Positions 7,663-16,572 of a stretch of DNA of 64,000 nt are shown here, one piece after another. Source of the stretch: Gordonia sp. OPL2 (lineage in GTDB: Bacteria; Actinomycetota; Actinomycetes; Mycobacteriales; Mycobacteriaceae); assembly GCF_003797825.1 (NCBI RefSeq), contig NZ_RKME01000008.1, forward strand, positions 62,001 to 126,000, in the 5' to 3' direction. Under the pieces are notes generated by a model. The model had not been told where the DNA came from, searched no databases, and saw only the letters and a program-made list of their open reading frames with translations. A program made the translations under genes and the position numbers. Each line of letters begins with the position of its first letter. The first letter of the stretch is position 1.

Positions 7663-8724
7663 TCAGAAGCGGATCCGTGCGACGGCGCTGTCGGGTCGGG
7701 CCTGGCAGGCGAGTACGTAGCCTGCCTCGATGTCGTCGGCGTCGAGAACCCCCGGGTCCGTCATCACGACGTCCCCGCTCACGACGGTGCAGGCGCAGGT
7801 TCCGCAGCTGCCCTCGCGACAGGAGTACGGCACCTCGAGTCCGTGCGAGATCATCACGTCGACCAGGTTCGACGAGCGTGGCCACGACAGGCGGTGTGTC
7901 TGACCGTCGGTCTCGACCTCGACGACGGTCGCGTCACTCGTGTCGTCGGCGGTACCGGAACCGCCGGACGTCGGTGCGGCGAACGGGTCACCGGTCAGGG
8001 AGGTGAAGATCTCGGCGTGAACACGGGAGCGGTCGACGTCGAGGCGACCCAGTGCGTCCTTCGCGGCGGCCATGAAACCGCCCGGCCCGCAGATGTATGA
8101 CTGACGGTCGGCGAACGGAGCTGCGAGGGCGGCGAGCTGCTCGGCTGTGGGCACATCCAGAAGTGACTCGAGCCAATGGATGACGGTGAGCCGATCGGGG
8201 TGACGAGCGGCGAGGCGGCGCAGGTCATCGGCGAAGATGACCGAATCCGGGTCTCGGTTGGCGTAGATCACGGCGACGCGCCCGCGGCCGCCGGCGAGTG
8301 TCGCCTTCAGGATCGAGAAGAGCGGCGTGATGCCGCTGCCCGCGCCCCACAGGAGCAGGTCGTCGTCGGGTGAGGAAGGCGTGAAGACGCCCGACGGTGG
8401 GAGCACATCAAGTTCGTCACCCGCGGATACGTTGTCGCACAACCAATTCGACCCGTAGCCAGAGCGGGTGCGCTTGACGGTGACCATCAGGTGGTCGTCC
8501 ACACCGGGAGCACTCGCGAGTGAGTAGCAGCGTGCGACGGACCCGGTGCGCGCGCTCGGCACCCGCACGGTCAGGAACTGGCCCGGGCGATAGGCGAACT
8601 GCGTGGCGGCCTCTGCCGGCACCTCGAAGACGAGTGATCTGGCATCGGCCGTCTCGTCGATGACGCGGGCCACACGGACCGTCACCGAACGTGGCCGTGC
8701 CGGGGGTGGCGCGATGGTCGTCAC
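7663..8724 (-). CDS. kshB: 3-ketosteroid 9alpha-hydroxylase reductase
   Basis: Reductase partner of the Rieske oxygenase KshA: passes electrons from NADH through FAD and a plant-type [2Fe-2S] cluster. 353 residues in the order FAD domain (RCYSLAS near 65), NAD domain (GAGSGITPLFS), then C-terminal ferredoxin domain with cluster ligands Cys302, Cys307, Cys310 and Cys340 (YSCREGSCGTCAC). Start is GTG with AGGAGG upstream. It is the only KshB in the window and must serve both KshA copies if the set is complete here. It diverges from the SDR at 8922, and a perfect 13-bp dyad (8820-8832) lies between them. Confidence 0.9.
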   Translation of the reverse strand: MTTIAPPPARPRSVTVRVARVIDETADARSLVFEVPAEAATQFAYRPGQFLTVRVPSARTGSVARCYSLASAPGVDDHLMVTVKRTRSGYGSNWLCDNVSAGDELDVLPPSGVFTPSSPDDDLLLWGAGSGITPLFSILKATLAGGRGRVAVIYANRDPDSVIFADDLRRLAARHPDRLTVIHWLESLLDVPTAEQLAALAAPFADRQSYICGPGGFMAAAKDALGRLDVDRSRVHAEIFTSLTGDPFAAPTSGGSGTADDTSDATVVEVETDGQTHRLSWPRSSNLVDVMISHGLEVPYSCREGSCGTCACTVVSGDVVMTDPGVLDADDIEAGYVLACQARPDSAVARIRF

Positions 8725-8819
8725 AGGCGAACCTCCTTCAGTCGCTTCGTGAATGCTGGGGCCCGCCTGGTGGTCTCGCCGGTGACGGATTCTGCTGGCC
8801 GGGAGGAAATCTCCGACGA

Positions 8820-8832
8820 CCCGCTGAGCGGG
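8820..8832. promoter_or_regulatory. 13-bp dyad operator, perfect copy (CCCGCTGAGCGGG)
   Basis: Perfect palindrome around a central G in the gap between divergent kshB and the SDR operon. Variants of the same dyad occur at 18227, 18263, 20668, 26895 and 26924, all in divergent promoter gaps of the second steroid gene set. The binding protein is unknown. Confidence 0.65.
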
Positions 8833-8921
8833 AACACGCCATCGCCGATGTCCAGAACTCGGTCGTACGGTCCGCGCATGAGTGGATACAGACAGTCGCG
8901 ACGAGCAGGGAAAGAGCGCCG

Positions 8922-9722
8922 ATGAGCAGGATGGCAGGACGGGTCGCCGTGGTGACCGGGGCCGCGCGGGGGATGGGGCGCAGTCACTGTGTGCGGCTGG
9001 CGGAAGAAGGTGCCGATGTCGTGGCGATCGATCTGATGTCTGCGGCCGACGACCTGGCGGACACGGCAGCGGCGGTGGAGCGAACCGGACGGCGCTGTCT
9101 GGTGGGAACCGCGGACATCCGCGACCTCGACGAACTGTCGGGAGTTGTCGCTTCCGGGATGGATCGCTTCGGCCGGATCGATGCGGTCGTGGCCAACGCC
9201 GGGGTGTATCCGACCGCTGCCTCCACCTGGGAGCTCGACATCGACACCTGGCGCGATGTCCTGGGGGTGAACCTCACCGGCGCCTGGCACACCGTGAAGG
9301 CGTGCGTACCGATGATGTCTCCCGGCGGGGCGGTCGTGCTGATCGGATCGACGAACGCGATCAAGGGCGCGTCCGGAGTCGCCCACTATTGTGCGAGCAA
9401 ACACGGTGTGATCGGTCTGGCTCAGACACTCGCGAACGAGATGGGTGCCCAGGGGATTCGGGTGAACACAGTCAACCCGGGCTCGGTCGGGACCTCGATG
9501 ATCCTCAACCACAACGTGTTCGCGCGACTGCGACCTGATCTGGAGGTGCCGTCGGCGGAGGACGCCGCGCAGGCGCTTGCCTCCCGGAATCTCCTCGGTG
9601 TGCCCTGGGTCGAGCCGGAGGATGTCAGCAACGCGGTGGTGTTCCTGCTGTCCGACGACGCGCGGTACATCACCGGTACGAATGTCGTCGTCGACGCCGG
9701 ACTTCTGGCGAAGGCCTCGTGA
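8922..9722 (+). CDS. Mycofactocin-type SDR oxidoreductase
   Basis: 266-residue short-chain dehydrogenase. N-terminus AGRVAVVTGAARGMGRSH, then VVAIDL, NAG at mid-protein, the catalytic Ser with YCASK, and VNTVNPGSVGTSMI. This resembles the mycofactocin-coupled SDR group, whose NAD(H) is tightly held. Start ATG 8922 follows AGGGAAAG; another in-frame ATG lies nine bases on. It shares a TGATG stop/start with the next SDR. The opposite strand carries kshB, so a hydroxysteroid dehydrogenase role is plausible but not shown. Confidence 0.8.
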   Translation: MSRMAGRVAVVTGAARGMGRSHCVRLAEEGADVVAIDLMSAADDLADTAAAVERTGRRCLVGTADIRDLDELSGVVASGMDRFGRIDAVVANAGVYPTAASTWELDIDTWRDVLGVNLTGAWHTVKACVPMMSPGGAVVLIGSTNAIKGASGVAHYCASKHGVIGLAQTLANEMGAQGIRVNTVNPGSVGTSMILNHNVFARLRPDLEVPSAEDAAQALASRNLLGVPWVEPEDVSNAVVFLLSDDARYITGTNVVVDAGLLAKAS

Positions 9723-10549
9723 TGGGCCGGGTTGCGGGAAAGGTCGCCCTGGTCACCGGAGCCGCGCGCGGGATCGGGCGCGCCCAGGCAGTGCGCCTCG
9801 CCGAGGAAGGTGCCGATGTCATCGTCGTCGACATCTGCCGACACATCGAGACGACGGTGACCCCGCCGGCGTCCCGGGAGGAACTCGAGGAGACCGCCCG
9901 CCTGGTCGAGAAGCAGGGTGGGCGAGCGACAGTCATCGTCGCGGACGTCCGGGAGCGAGACGAGCTGGCAGCGGCTGTGGACGCTGCAGTCGTCCGGCTC
10001 GGTGGCCTCGACATCGTCTGTGCAACAGCCGGTATCACGTCCAAGGGTGCAGCTGTCGAGCTGACCGATGAGGCCTGGGACACCATGCTGGACGTCAATC
10101 TGACCGGGGTCTGGGCGACGTGTGCGGCAGCGGCGCCGCATCTGATCGATTCGGGTGGAGGAGCAATGGTCCTCACCAGTTCGATCGCCGGGCTCCGCGG
10201 ACTGCCCGGTGTGGCGCACTACACCGCGGCGAAACACGGTGTCGTCGGGTTGATGCGCAGCCTCGCGAAAGAGCTGGCACCGCACGGCATCCGCGTCAAC
10301 ACCGTCCACCCCACCAACGTGGACACGCCGATGATCCAGAATGCGGCGGTTCGCTCGTCGTTCCGGCCCGACCTCGCCGAACCCACGCGCGAGGAGTTCG
10401 CGGTGGCAGCACGCACGATGAACATGCTGCCGGTGCCGTGGGTCGAACCCCGTGACATCGCCAACGCGACGTTGTTCCTGGCATCCGACGAGGCGCGATA
10501 CATCACCGCGGCGACGTTGGCCGTGGATGCGGGCGCCACTCAGATCTGA
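9722..10549 (+). CDS. Mycofactocin-coupled SDR oxidoreductase
   Basis: 275 residues with TGAARGIGRAQAVRLAEEGA, then VVDIC and the 20-odd-residue insert after the second strand that marks mycofactocin-dependent (carveol dehydrogenase-like) SDRs. Catalytic SSIAGLRG and YTAAK are present. The ATG overlaps the stop of the preceding SDR (TGATG), so translation is probably coupled; an upstream in-frame GTG is possible. Substrate unknown; secondary alcohols of hydrophobic molecules are typical for the group. It is followed by a hairpin that may end the transcript. Confidence 0.85.
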   Translation: MGRVAGKVALVTGAARGIGRAQAVRLAEEGADVIVVDICRHIETTVTPPASREELEETARLVEKQGGRATVIVADVRERDELAAAVDAAVVRLGGLDIVCATAGITSKGAAVELTDEAWDTMLDVNLTGVWATCAAAAPHLIDSGGGAMVLTSSIAGLRGLPGVAHYTAAKHGVVGLMRSLAKELAPHGIRVNTVHPTNVDTPMIQNAAVRSSFRPDLAEPTREEFAVAARTMNMLPVPWVEPRDIANATLFLASDEARYITAATLAVDAGATQI

Positions 10550-10581
10550 GCTCGTGGGCGTCGAATGACCCTTGCGCGCAC

Positions 10582-10604
10582 CATCTCCCGCCAGGTGGGA
10601 GATG
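10582..10604. terminator. Hairpin after the SDR pair
   Basis: CATCTCCC and GGGAGATG form a perfect 8-bp stem with a 7-base loop, 33 bases after the SDR stop. No U-run follows, as is common in high-GC actinobacteria. Confidence 0.5.
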
Positions 10605-10623
10605 CCGGTGGTGTTGTGTGCGG

Positions 10624-10688
10624 CGGCCGACTGTGATGTGACTGGTGCCACACTGTGTAGCACTTCGGATTCAGATCACAGTCGGCCG
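10624..10688. promoter_or_regulatory. 14-bp inverted repeat in the leader of the MFS gene
   Basis: CGGCCGACTGTGAT (10624-10637) is repeated exactly in inverse at 10675-10688, with 37 bases between. It ends 34 bases before the MFS start codon. It could be a large regulator site, an attenuator stem, or a remnant of a small mobile element; the sequence does not decide. Confidence 0.5.
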
Positions 10689-10721
10689 TTGAGGTTTCGA
10701 CTGATCCACGAAAGGTATGCG

Positions 10722-12221
10722 ATGCCTGCTCACCCCATTCCGACCGGCCCCGACGGCACCCCGTCGACCGTCGCGTCGTCGGCCGACGACGGGACGTGGT
10801 CACCGCGTCTGGTTCTCGGCCTCATCTCGCTCGTGCTGCTGCTCGAAGTCCTCGCAATCAGCTATCTGATGATCTCGACGGCGTTGCCGTTCATCGTGAC
10901 GCACTATCAGACGACGCAGGGCGCGTGGCTGCTGACGGCGTTCCTCCTCACCGGAGCCGTGACCTCACCGGTGATCGGGCGGCTGTCGGATCTCTACGGC
11001 AAGCGCCGTCTGCTCCTCGTCTGCGTGGCGCTTGCTGCGGTGGGCTGCCTGTTGTCGGCCATCGCCCCCGGCTACGGCGTGATGATCGCGGGCCGTGCAC
11101 TGTCGGGATTTCTCGTACCCTGTCTGTTCCTGGGGTATTCGCTCATCCGGGACGTGTTCCCGCCCCGAGCCGTCGCCTTGTCGGTGAGCATCGCGACGAC
11201 CGGCATGGGATTGGTCGCTGTGCCCGCCCCGTTCCTGACCGGCTGGCTCATCGACGATTTCGGCTTCCGGGCGATCTTCTGGTTCCTGTTCGCATGTGTG
11301 ATCGCGATCGGGTTCGCCATCGCGGTGACGGTCGACGAGTCGCCGCTGCGGGTCCGGACGTCCGTCGACCTGATCGGGGCGGTCCTGTTGGGTGGTGGGC
11401 TCGCGGGTGTGCTGATCGCCGTGAGTTTCGGCCCGACGTGGGGGTGGACGGCGTCGGAGACCCTGACATTCCTCATCGGTGGCGCCGCGCTTGTCGTCGC
11501 GTGGCTGGTGTCGGCACGTATCGTGTCCCAGCCGTTGATCGACCTCGCAGTCCTCGCTCGACGTCCGGTCTACCTGACCACGGTCAGTGCCGGTGTCGCC
11601 TACGGAATCTCGGGCCTGTTCGCGATCCTGGTGCCGATGATGGTGATGGTTCCCGGCATGATGCAGCTCGGATACGGGTGGGGCCTGTCCGCCGAACAGT
11701 ATGCGGTCTTCCAGTTGCCGATGGTCATCGCCATCGTCGTCGGTGGTCTGCTCGTCGGGGTCCTGGCGAGCCGGCAGTTCCCGCCGCGCCTGCTGATGTC
11801 CGCCGGTCTGGCGTTCATGGCCGCCGGTCTCGCGGTTGTCGCAGTCGATCATTCGGAGAAGGCGACGATCATCCTCGCGGCCACCATCCTCGGATTCGGG
11901 CAGGGCATGTCGTATGCGGCCGTGCCGAACCTGGTGATCGAGGCGGTGTCGCCGCAATTGCAGGCGACCACCGCGAGCATCGTCGCGGTGAGTCAGAGTG
12001 TGTTCCCGGCGGTCCTGTCGGTGGTCGCGTTCACCGTGCTCAACAACTCCCACGTCGCGATGGTCGCGCAGGGGGTCGCGTTCTATGACACCGACGGCTT
12101 CAGCGTCGTGTTCCTGATCGGTGCGATCGTCTCCGTGGTCGGGGCGGCGGTGACCCTCGCGATGCCCCGTCGGGCCGCAGTTCCGGTCGGCGCGGCGATC
12201 CCGGCGGTCGGTGCGGCCTGA
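10722..12221 (+). CDS. MFS transporter, 14-helix DHA2-like
   Basis: 499 residues with many hydrophobic helices. The first helix contains LEVLAISYLMISTALPFI, then the family loop GRLSDLYGKRRLLL between helices 2 and 3 and GRALSGFLVPCLFLGYSL. Length and helix count fit a 14-span drug/proton antiporter or a hydrophobic substrate carrier. ATG 10722 is chosen for AAAGG six bases upstream; the open frame extends further but without such a site. It follows the SDR pair after a hairpin and may export or import the substrate handled nearby; this is inference. Confidence 0.85.
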   Translation: MPAHPIPTGPDGTPSTVASSADDGTWSPRLVLGLISLVLLLEVLAISYLMISTALPFIVTHYQTTQGAWLLTAFLLTGAVTSPVIGRLSDLYGKRRLLLVCVALAAVGCLLSAIAPGYGVMIAGRALSGFLVPCLFLGYSLIRDVFPPRAVALSVSIATTGMGLVAVPAPFLTGWLIDDFGFRAIFWFLFACVIAIGFAIAVTVDESPLRVRTSVDLIGAVLLGGGLAGVLIAVSFGPTWGWTASETLTFLIGGAALVVAWLVSARIVSQPLIDLAVLARRPVYLTTVSAGVAYGISGLFAILVPMMVMVPGMMQLGYGWGLSAEQYAVFQLPMVIAIVVGGLLVGVLASRQFPPRLLMSAGLAFMAAGLAVVAVDHSEKATIILAATILGFGQGMSYAAVPNLVIEAVSPQLQATTASIVAVSQSVFPAVLSVVAFTVLNNSHVAMVAQGVAFYDTDGFSVVFLIGAIVSVVGAAVTLAMPRRAAVPVGAAIPAVGAA

Positions 12222-12240
12222 TCGTTCCACGCACTCGTGG

Positions 12241-12269
12241 TGGCCGGTCACTCGATGAGTGGCCGGCCA
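12241..12269. terminator. Terminator hairpin of the MFS gene
   Basis: A 13-base arm pair (TGGCCGGTCACTC with GAGTGGCCGGCCA, one G-U pair) around a three-base loop, 20 bases past the MFS stop codon. Confidence 0.7.
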
Positions 12270-12376
12270 TCGGCGTTGCGGAGCACTCCGAAAGCGAGCG
12301 CCCCGCACCGCCATCGCGGAGAAATGCCATGGCGATGTATCTCGGAAACGCGCCCTGGACATCCACCCGCTGCGAC

Positions 12377-12407
12377 AGCCGCCGTCGACATATCGTCGAC
12401 GGCGGCT
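12377..12407. terminator. Bidirectional terminator hairpin
   Basis: Perfect 13-bp stem (AGCCGCCGTCGAC and inverse) with a five-base loop, in the gap between the convergent MFS and hydrolase genes. With the hairpin at 12241 it accounts for most structure in this 265-base gap; no gene is seen there. Confidence 0.7.
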
Positions 12408-12486
12408 CTGCGTGGGGCGGGTGTCCGGAGTGCTTCTCCGGGAGGTGGGGCCGGTACCCGGTGGATGGGGTGAGGACGGGGTCGGG

Positions 12487-13359
12487 TCAGGATCTCTGCA
12501 GAAACGAGAGGACGGTGTCCTCGAAGGCGGACTTCTGTTCGATCATGGCCCAGTGTCCGCACTGCGCGAAGACGTGCAGCTCCGCATTCGGGATGGTGCG
12601 CATCGGCACCAAGGCCATGTCCAGCGGGCTCACTCGGTCGTCGCGCCCCCAGGTGATGAGCACCGGCGCAGACACGGTGTGCAGCATCGACCACGGCGGC
12701 GGGGTCGTCGAGTTCTCCATCGCCGCCATCATCGCCGCGAACGCCGCCGATCCGTACATGCGTCGAGCGCTCTCGAGTGTTGCGGGATCGGTGGCCTGGG
12801 CCCATCGTTCCTCGATGAGGGCATCGGTGATCAGAGCGGAATCGAACACCATCGAATGCAGCCACCGGACAAGCCGTTCCCGCGAGGGATCGTCGGTGAA
12901 CTCCTGGAGTAGGCGTATCCCTTCACTCGGGCCGGGACCGAAGACGTTCTTACCGATCCCACCGATGGTGACCACTCGGGACACCCGATCAGGATGTGCC
13001 GACGCGTAACTCAATGCGACACCGCCCCCCATCGAGTTCCCGACGATCGCCACGGTGTCGAGCGCGAGGGCGTCGACGAGTTCGACCACCGCCTCGAGGG
13101 CGGTGTGCATCGGATGTCCACCGAAGTCGTCGCTCACGCCGAAACCGGGGAACTCCAGCACGATGCAGCGGAAGTGCTCGGCGAAGCGGGGCAGGTTGTC
13201 GCGGAAGTTGCGCAGTCCGGTGACCCCCGGCCCCGAGCCGTGCAGCATCAGCAGCGGTGCTCCCTCACCGATCGTGTGGTAGCGGAGTGCGCCACGCGGC
13301 GTGGAGATCTCGCGTGTGGTCAACTGGCTGTTCGTCATTGTGTCGGTCGGTGGGGTCAC
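12487..13359 (-). CDS. hsaD: Meta-cleavage product hydrolase (HsaD-like)
   Basis: Alpha/beta hydrolase cleaving the C-C bond of the ring-opened product made by HsaC. 290 residues. LHGSGPGV is near 39, the nucleophile elbow GNSMGG holds Ser109, the acid Asp241 is in WGRDDRVSP, and His269 is in QCGHW; the last two positions match those I recall for M. tuberculosis HsaD. FGPGPSEGIRLL also matches that family. Start is GTG after GAGGA. It ends the long operon headed by the KstD paralogue at 18162, and is the only HsaD-like gene in the window. The exact substrate in this second gene set is not known. Confidence 0.85.
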   Translation of the reverse strand: MTPPTDTMTNSQLTTREISTPRGALRYHTIGEGAPLLMLHGSGPGVTGLRNFRDNLPRFAEHFRCIVLEFPGFGVSDDFGGHPMHTALEAVVELVDALALDTVAIVGNSMGGGVALSYASAHPDRVSRVVTIGGIGKNVFGPGPSEGIRLLQEFTDDPSRERLVRWLHSMVFDSALITDALIEERWAQATDPATLESARRMYGSAAFAAMMAAMENSTTPPPWSMLHTVSAPVLITWGRDDRVSPLDMALVPMRTIPNAELHVFAQCGHWAMIEQKSAFEDTVLSFLQRS

Positions 13360-13396
13360 CGTGGTTCCTCGTCTCGTCGTTCGTGTGTGGAAGGAG

Positions 13397-14448
<1,052 letters not shown>

Positions 14449-14457
14449 GATGGTGCC

Positions 14458-16122
14458 TCACCGACCCGCGGCGGCCGTCTGCGCGGCCACATATCCGAAG
14501 ACCATGGCCGGACCGATGGTCGCACCCGCCCCGGCGTAGTCGTTGCCCATCACCGATGCCGACGTGTTGCCCGTGGCATACAGGCCTGCGATGACGGACC
14601 CGTCGGAACGCACGACCCGTGCCGAGGCGTCGTGTACGAGACCGCCCTTGGTGCCGAGGTCACCGGCGCGCATTCGTAAGGCGTAGAACGGGCCCCGATC
14701 GATCACGTCCAACGTCGGGTGCGCCAGGCTGGGGTCGCCGTAGTAGTTGTCGTAGGCGCTCTGTCCCCGGCCGTGATCGAGGTCGCGGCCGTCGCGCGCC
14801 ATTGTGTTGTAGCGACTGACGGTGTGCGACAACGTGTCGCCGTCGACGCCGATCGCGGCACCCAGTTCGTGGAGCGACGCAGCCGACTGGATCAGTCCGG
14901 ACGCGTACCACTCCTCTGGGAAAGCCTGACCGGGCATGATCCCGCCGATCGGGTAGCGGGCCTTGGCCGTGCGGTCGAAGACGAACCACGCCGGGTCGTG
15001 TCCGCCCGCGATCTGGGCATGAACGAAGGTCACGTACGGGGCGGCCTCGTTGGTGAACCGCCGGCCGTGCTGATCGACGATGATCGACCGCGGGACCGAC
15101 CGTTCCGAGACCAGCACCTGATTGATGCCGTCGGGCCGCTCGAACGACGGCATCCACCAGGCGTCGTCCATGAGATCGGTCGCGGCGCCGACGGCCACCC
15201 CGGCGGTGATCCCGTCGCCGGTGTTGTCCACAGAACCTGCGCTGTAGTCGTCTCGTCCACCGGCGGGTAGATGCTGTTTGCGCATCTCGTGGTTGTGCTC
15301 GAAACCGCCTGAGGCGAGCAGCACTCCGGCGCGTGCGCGGATACGCAGCGGCCGACCGTGCTGCTCGGCGACGACTCCGACGACAGCACCCGCCTCGTCG
15401 GCCACCAACGTCTGCATCGGTGTCTCGAGCAGCACCGGAACGCCGGCGTCGTTGACGGCCAGGCGCAGGCGCGCGATCAGCGCCCGGCCGAGCGTGTCCA
15501 TGCGTCGACGCAGCAGGAGTGCCGTCACGGCGCGCAGACCGGTGAGCAGCGCGGTCCGCCGTCCTTTCCACGTGCGCATCACCATGTTCAGCGCGACGAA
15601 GTCCTTCGACGTGATGAACAACCCGGGCGGTGTGGCCAGCGCAGCCGGGCGCAGAGAGTCCTCGTCGTCGCCGAGACGACGCAGGTCGATCGGCAGCGGC
15701 TCGATGGACCGGCCCTCCGCGCGGCCACCGGGCCGCTCCGGGTGATAGTCCGAATAGCCGGGGCACCACTGGAACCGCATGTGTGGACTGGCGGCTTCGA
15801 GGAACTCGAGCATCCGGGGACCCTGATCGATGAACGTGTCGATGTTCGCCGATGGGACGCGATCGCCGACGACGGCATCCAGGTAGGCGCGGACGTCCTC
15901 GCGCGTATCGACGATGCCCTCACGCACCAGGGTGGGATTGTTCGGTATCCAGATACCGCCGCCGGACAGGGCGGTGCTGCCGCCGTAAAAGGCGGCCTTC
16001 TCGATCACGAGGGTCGACATCCCGGCGGCAGCCGCCCCCAGTGCCGCGGTCAGACCTCCCGCTCCGCTTCCGACGATGAGGAAGTCGACGTCGCGATCCC
16101 AGTGTGTACGTGTGTCATTCAT
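14458..16122 (-). CDS. KstD-family FAD-binding dehydrogenase (copy 2)
   Basis: 554 residues with the FAD motif FLIVGSGAGGLTAA, then GGSTALSGGGIWIPNNP, and the C-terminal signature RAGDLGTKGGLVHD, GLYATGNTSASVMG, AGAGATIGPAM. These are the hallmarks of 3-ketosteroid delta1-dehydrogenases and related delta4-(5alpha) enzymes; which double bond it makes cannot be read here. ATG 16122 overlaps the ketosteroid isomerase stop by eight bases, so the two are translationally linked. It resembles kstD at 4777 more than the copy at 16573. The co-transcribed isomerase and hydroxysteroid dehydrogenase point to a 3-hydroxy or delta5 steroid substrate. Confidence 0.85.
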   Translation of the reverse strand: MNDTRTHWDRDVDFLIVGSGAGGLTAALGAAAAGMSTLVIEKAAFYGGSTALSGGGIWIPNNPTLVREGIVDTREDVRAYLDAVVGDRVPSANIDTFIDQGPRMLEFLEAASPHMRFQWCPGYSDYHPERPGGRAEGRSIEPLPIDLRRLGDDEDSLRPAALATPPGLFITSKDFVALNMVMRTWKGRRTALLTGLRAVTALLLRRRMDTLGRALIARLRLAVNDAGVPVLLETPMQTLVADEAGAVVGVVAEQHGRPLRIRARAGVLLASGGFEHNHEMRKQHLPAGGRDDYSAGSVDNTGDGITAGVAVGAATDLMDDAWWMPSFERPDGINQVLVSERSVPRSIIVDQHGRRFTNEAAPYVTFVHAQIAGGHDPAWFVFDRTAKARYPIGGIMPGQAFPEEWYASGLIQSAASLHELGAAIGVDGDTLSHTVSRYNTMARDGRDLDHGRGQSAYDNYYGDPSLAHPTLDVIDRGPFYALRMRAGDLGTKGGLVHDASARVVRSDGSVIAGLYATGNTSASVMGNDYAGAGATIGPAMVFGYVAAQTAAAGR

Positions 16123-16513
16123 GGTCTGCTCCGGCCGCGCGGGATTCGATGGAGAGGTCGTCGGATGACCAGATGGCGCGCATGCTGGTGATCCGGGCAT
16201 CGGCGTCGAAGGTCATGACGTCGATGGGCTCGACGACGATGACCTGATCGGCCGTCCGGGTGGTCACCCGGAAGTGGAAGGCGGCGGTGTCACCGGCGAC
16301 GCGCAGACTGATCAGTTCGGTGTCCCGGTCGACGCCGTCGAGTGCGCCATAGAACTCCTCGATGGCGGAAAGACCGCTCCGGATCTCGGCGCCGACAGGG
16401 TCCTCGACCGTGGCGTCCGGTGCGTACAACGCTGCGATGTCGGCGGGGCGGCCGGCGCCGACCGCCGTCAGGTAATCGGCGACCCGTCCGCGGATCGTCT
16501 CGGTCGATGGCAT
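16115..16513 (-). CDS. ksi: Steroid delta5-isomerase (SnoaL/KSI fold)
   Basis: 132-residue cone-shaped NTF2-like protein that moves the C5=C6 double bond to C4=C5 in 3-ketosteroids. Its catalytic set lines up with the Comamonas enzyme from memory: Tyr14 (VADYLTAV), Asp38 (ATVEDPVG) and an Asp near 98 in VEPIDVMTF, at almost the same numbers. ATG 16513 has AGGAG five bases upstream; the longer open frame lacks a site. It lies between two kstD-type genes and overlaps the downstream one by eight bases. Complete catalytic residues make a true isomerase much likelier than a generic SnoaL protein. Confidence 0.88.
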   Translation of the reverse strand: MPSTETIRGRVADYLTAVGAGRPADIAALYAPDATVEDPVGAEIRSGLSAIEEFYGALDGVDRDTELISLRVAGDTAAFHFRVTTRTADQVIVVEPIDVMTFDADARITSMRAIWSSDDLSIESRAAGADHE

Positions 16514-16572
16514 GGGAACTCCTGGAGGTGTGGTGTGTGATCTGGCGGGCCGCATGTGCGGTGGTCGAGGTG

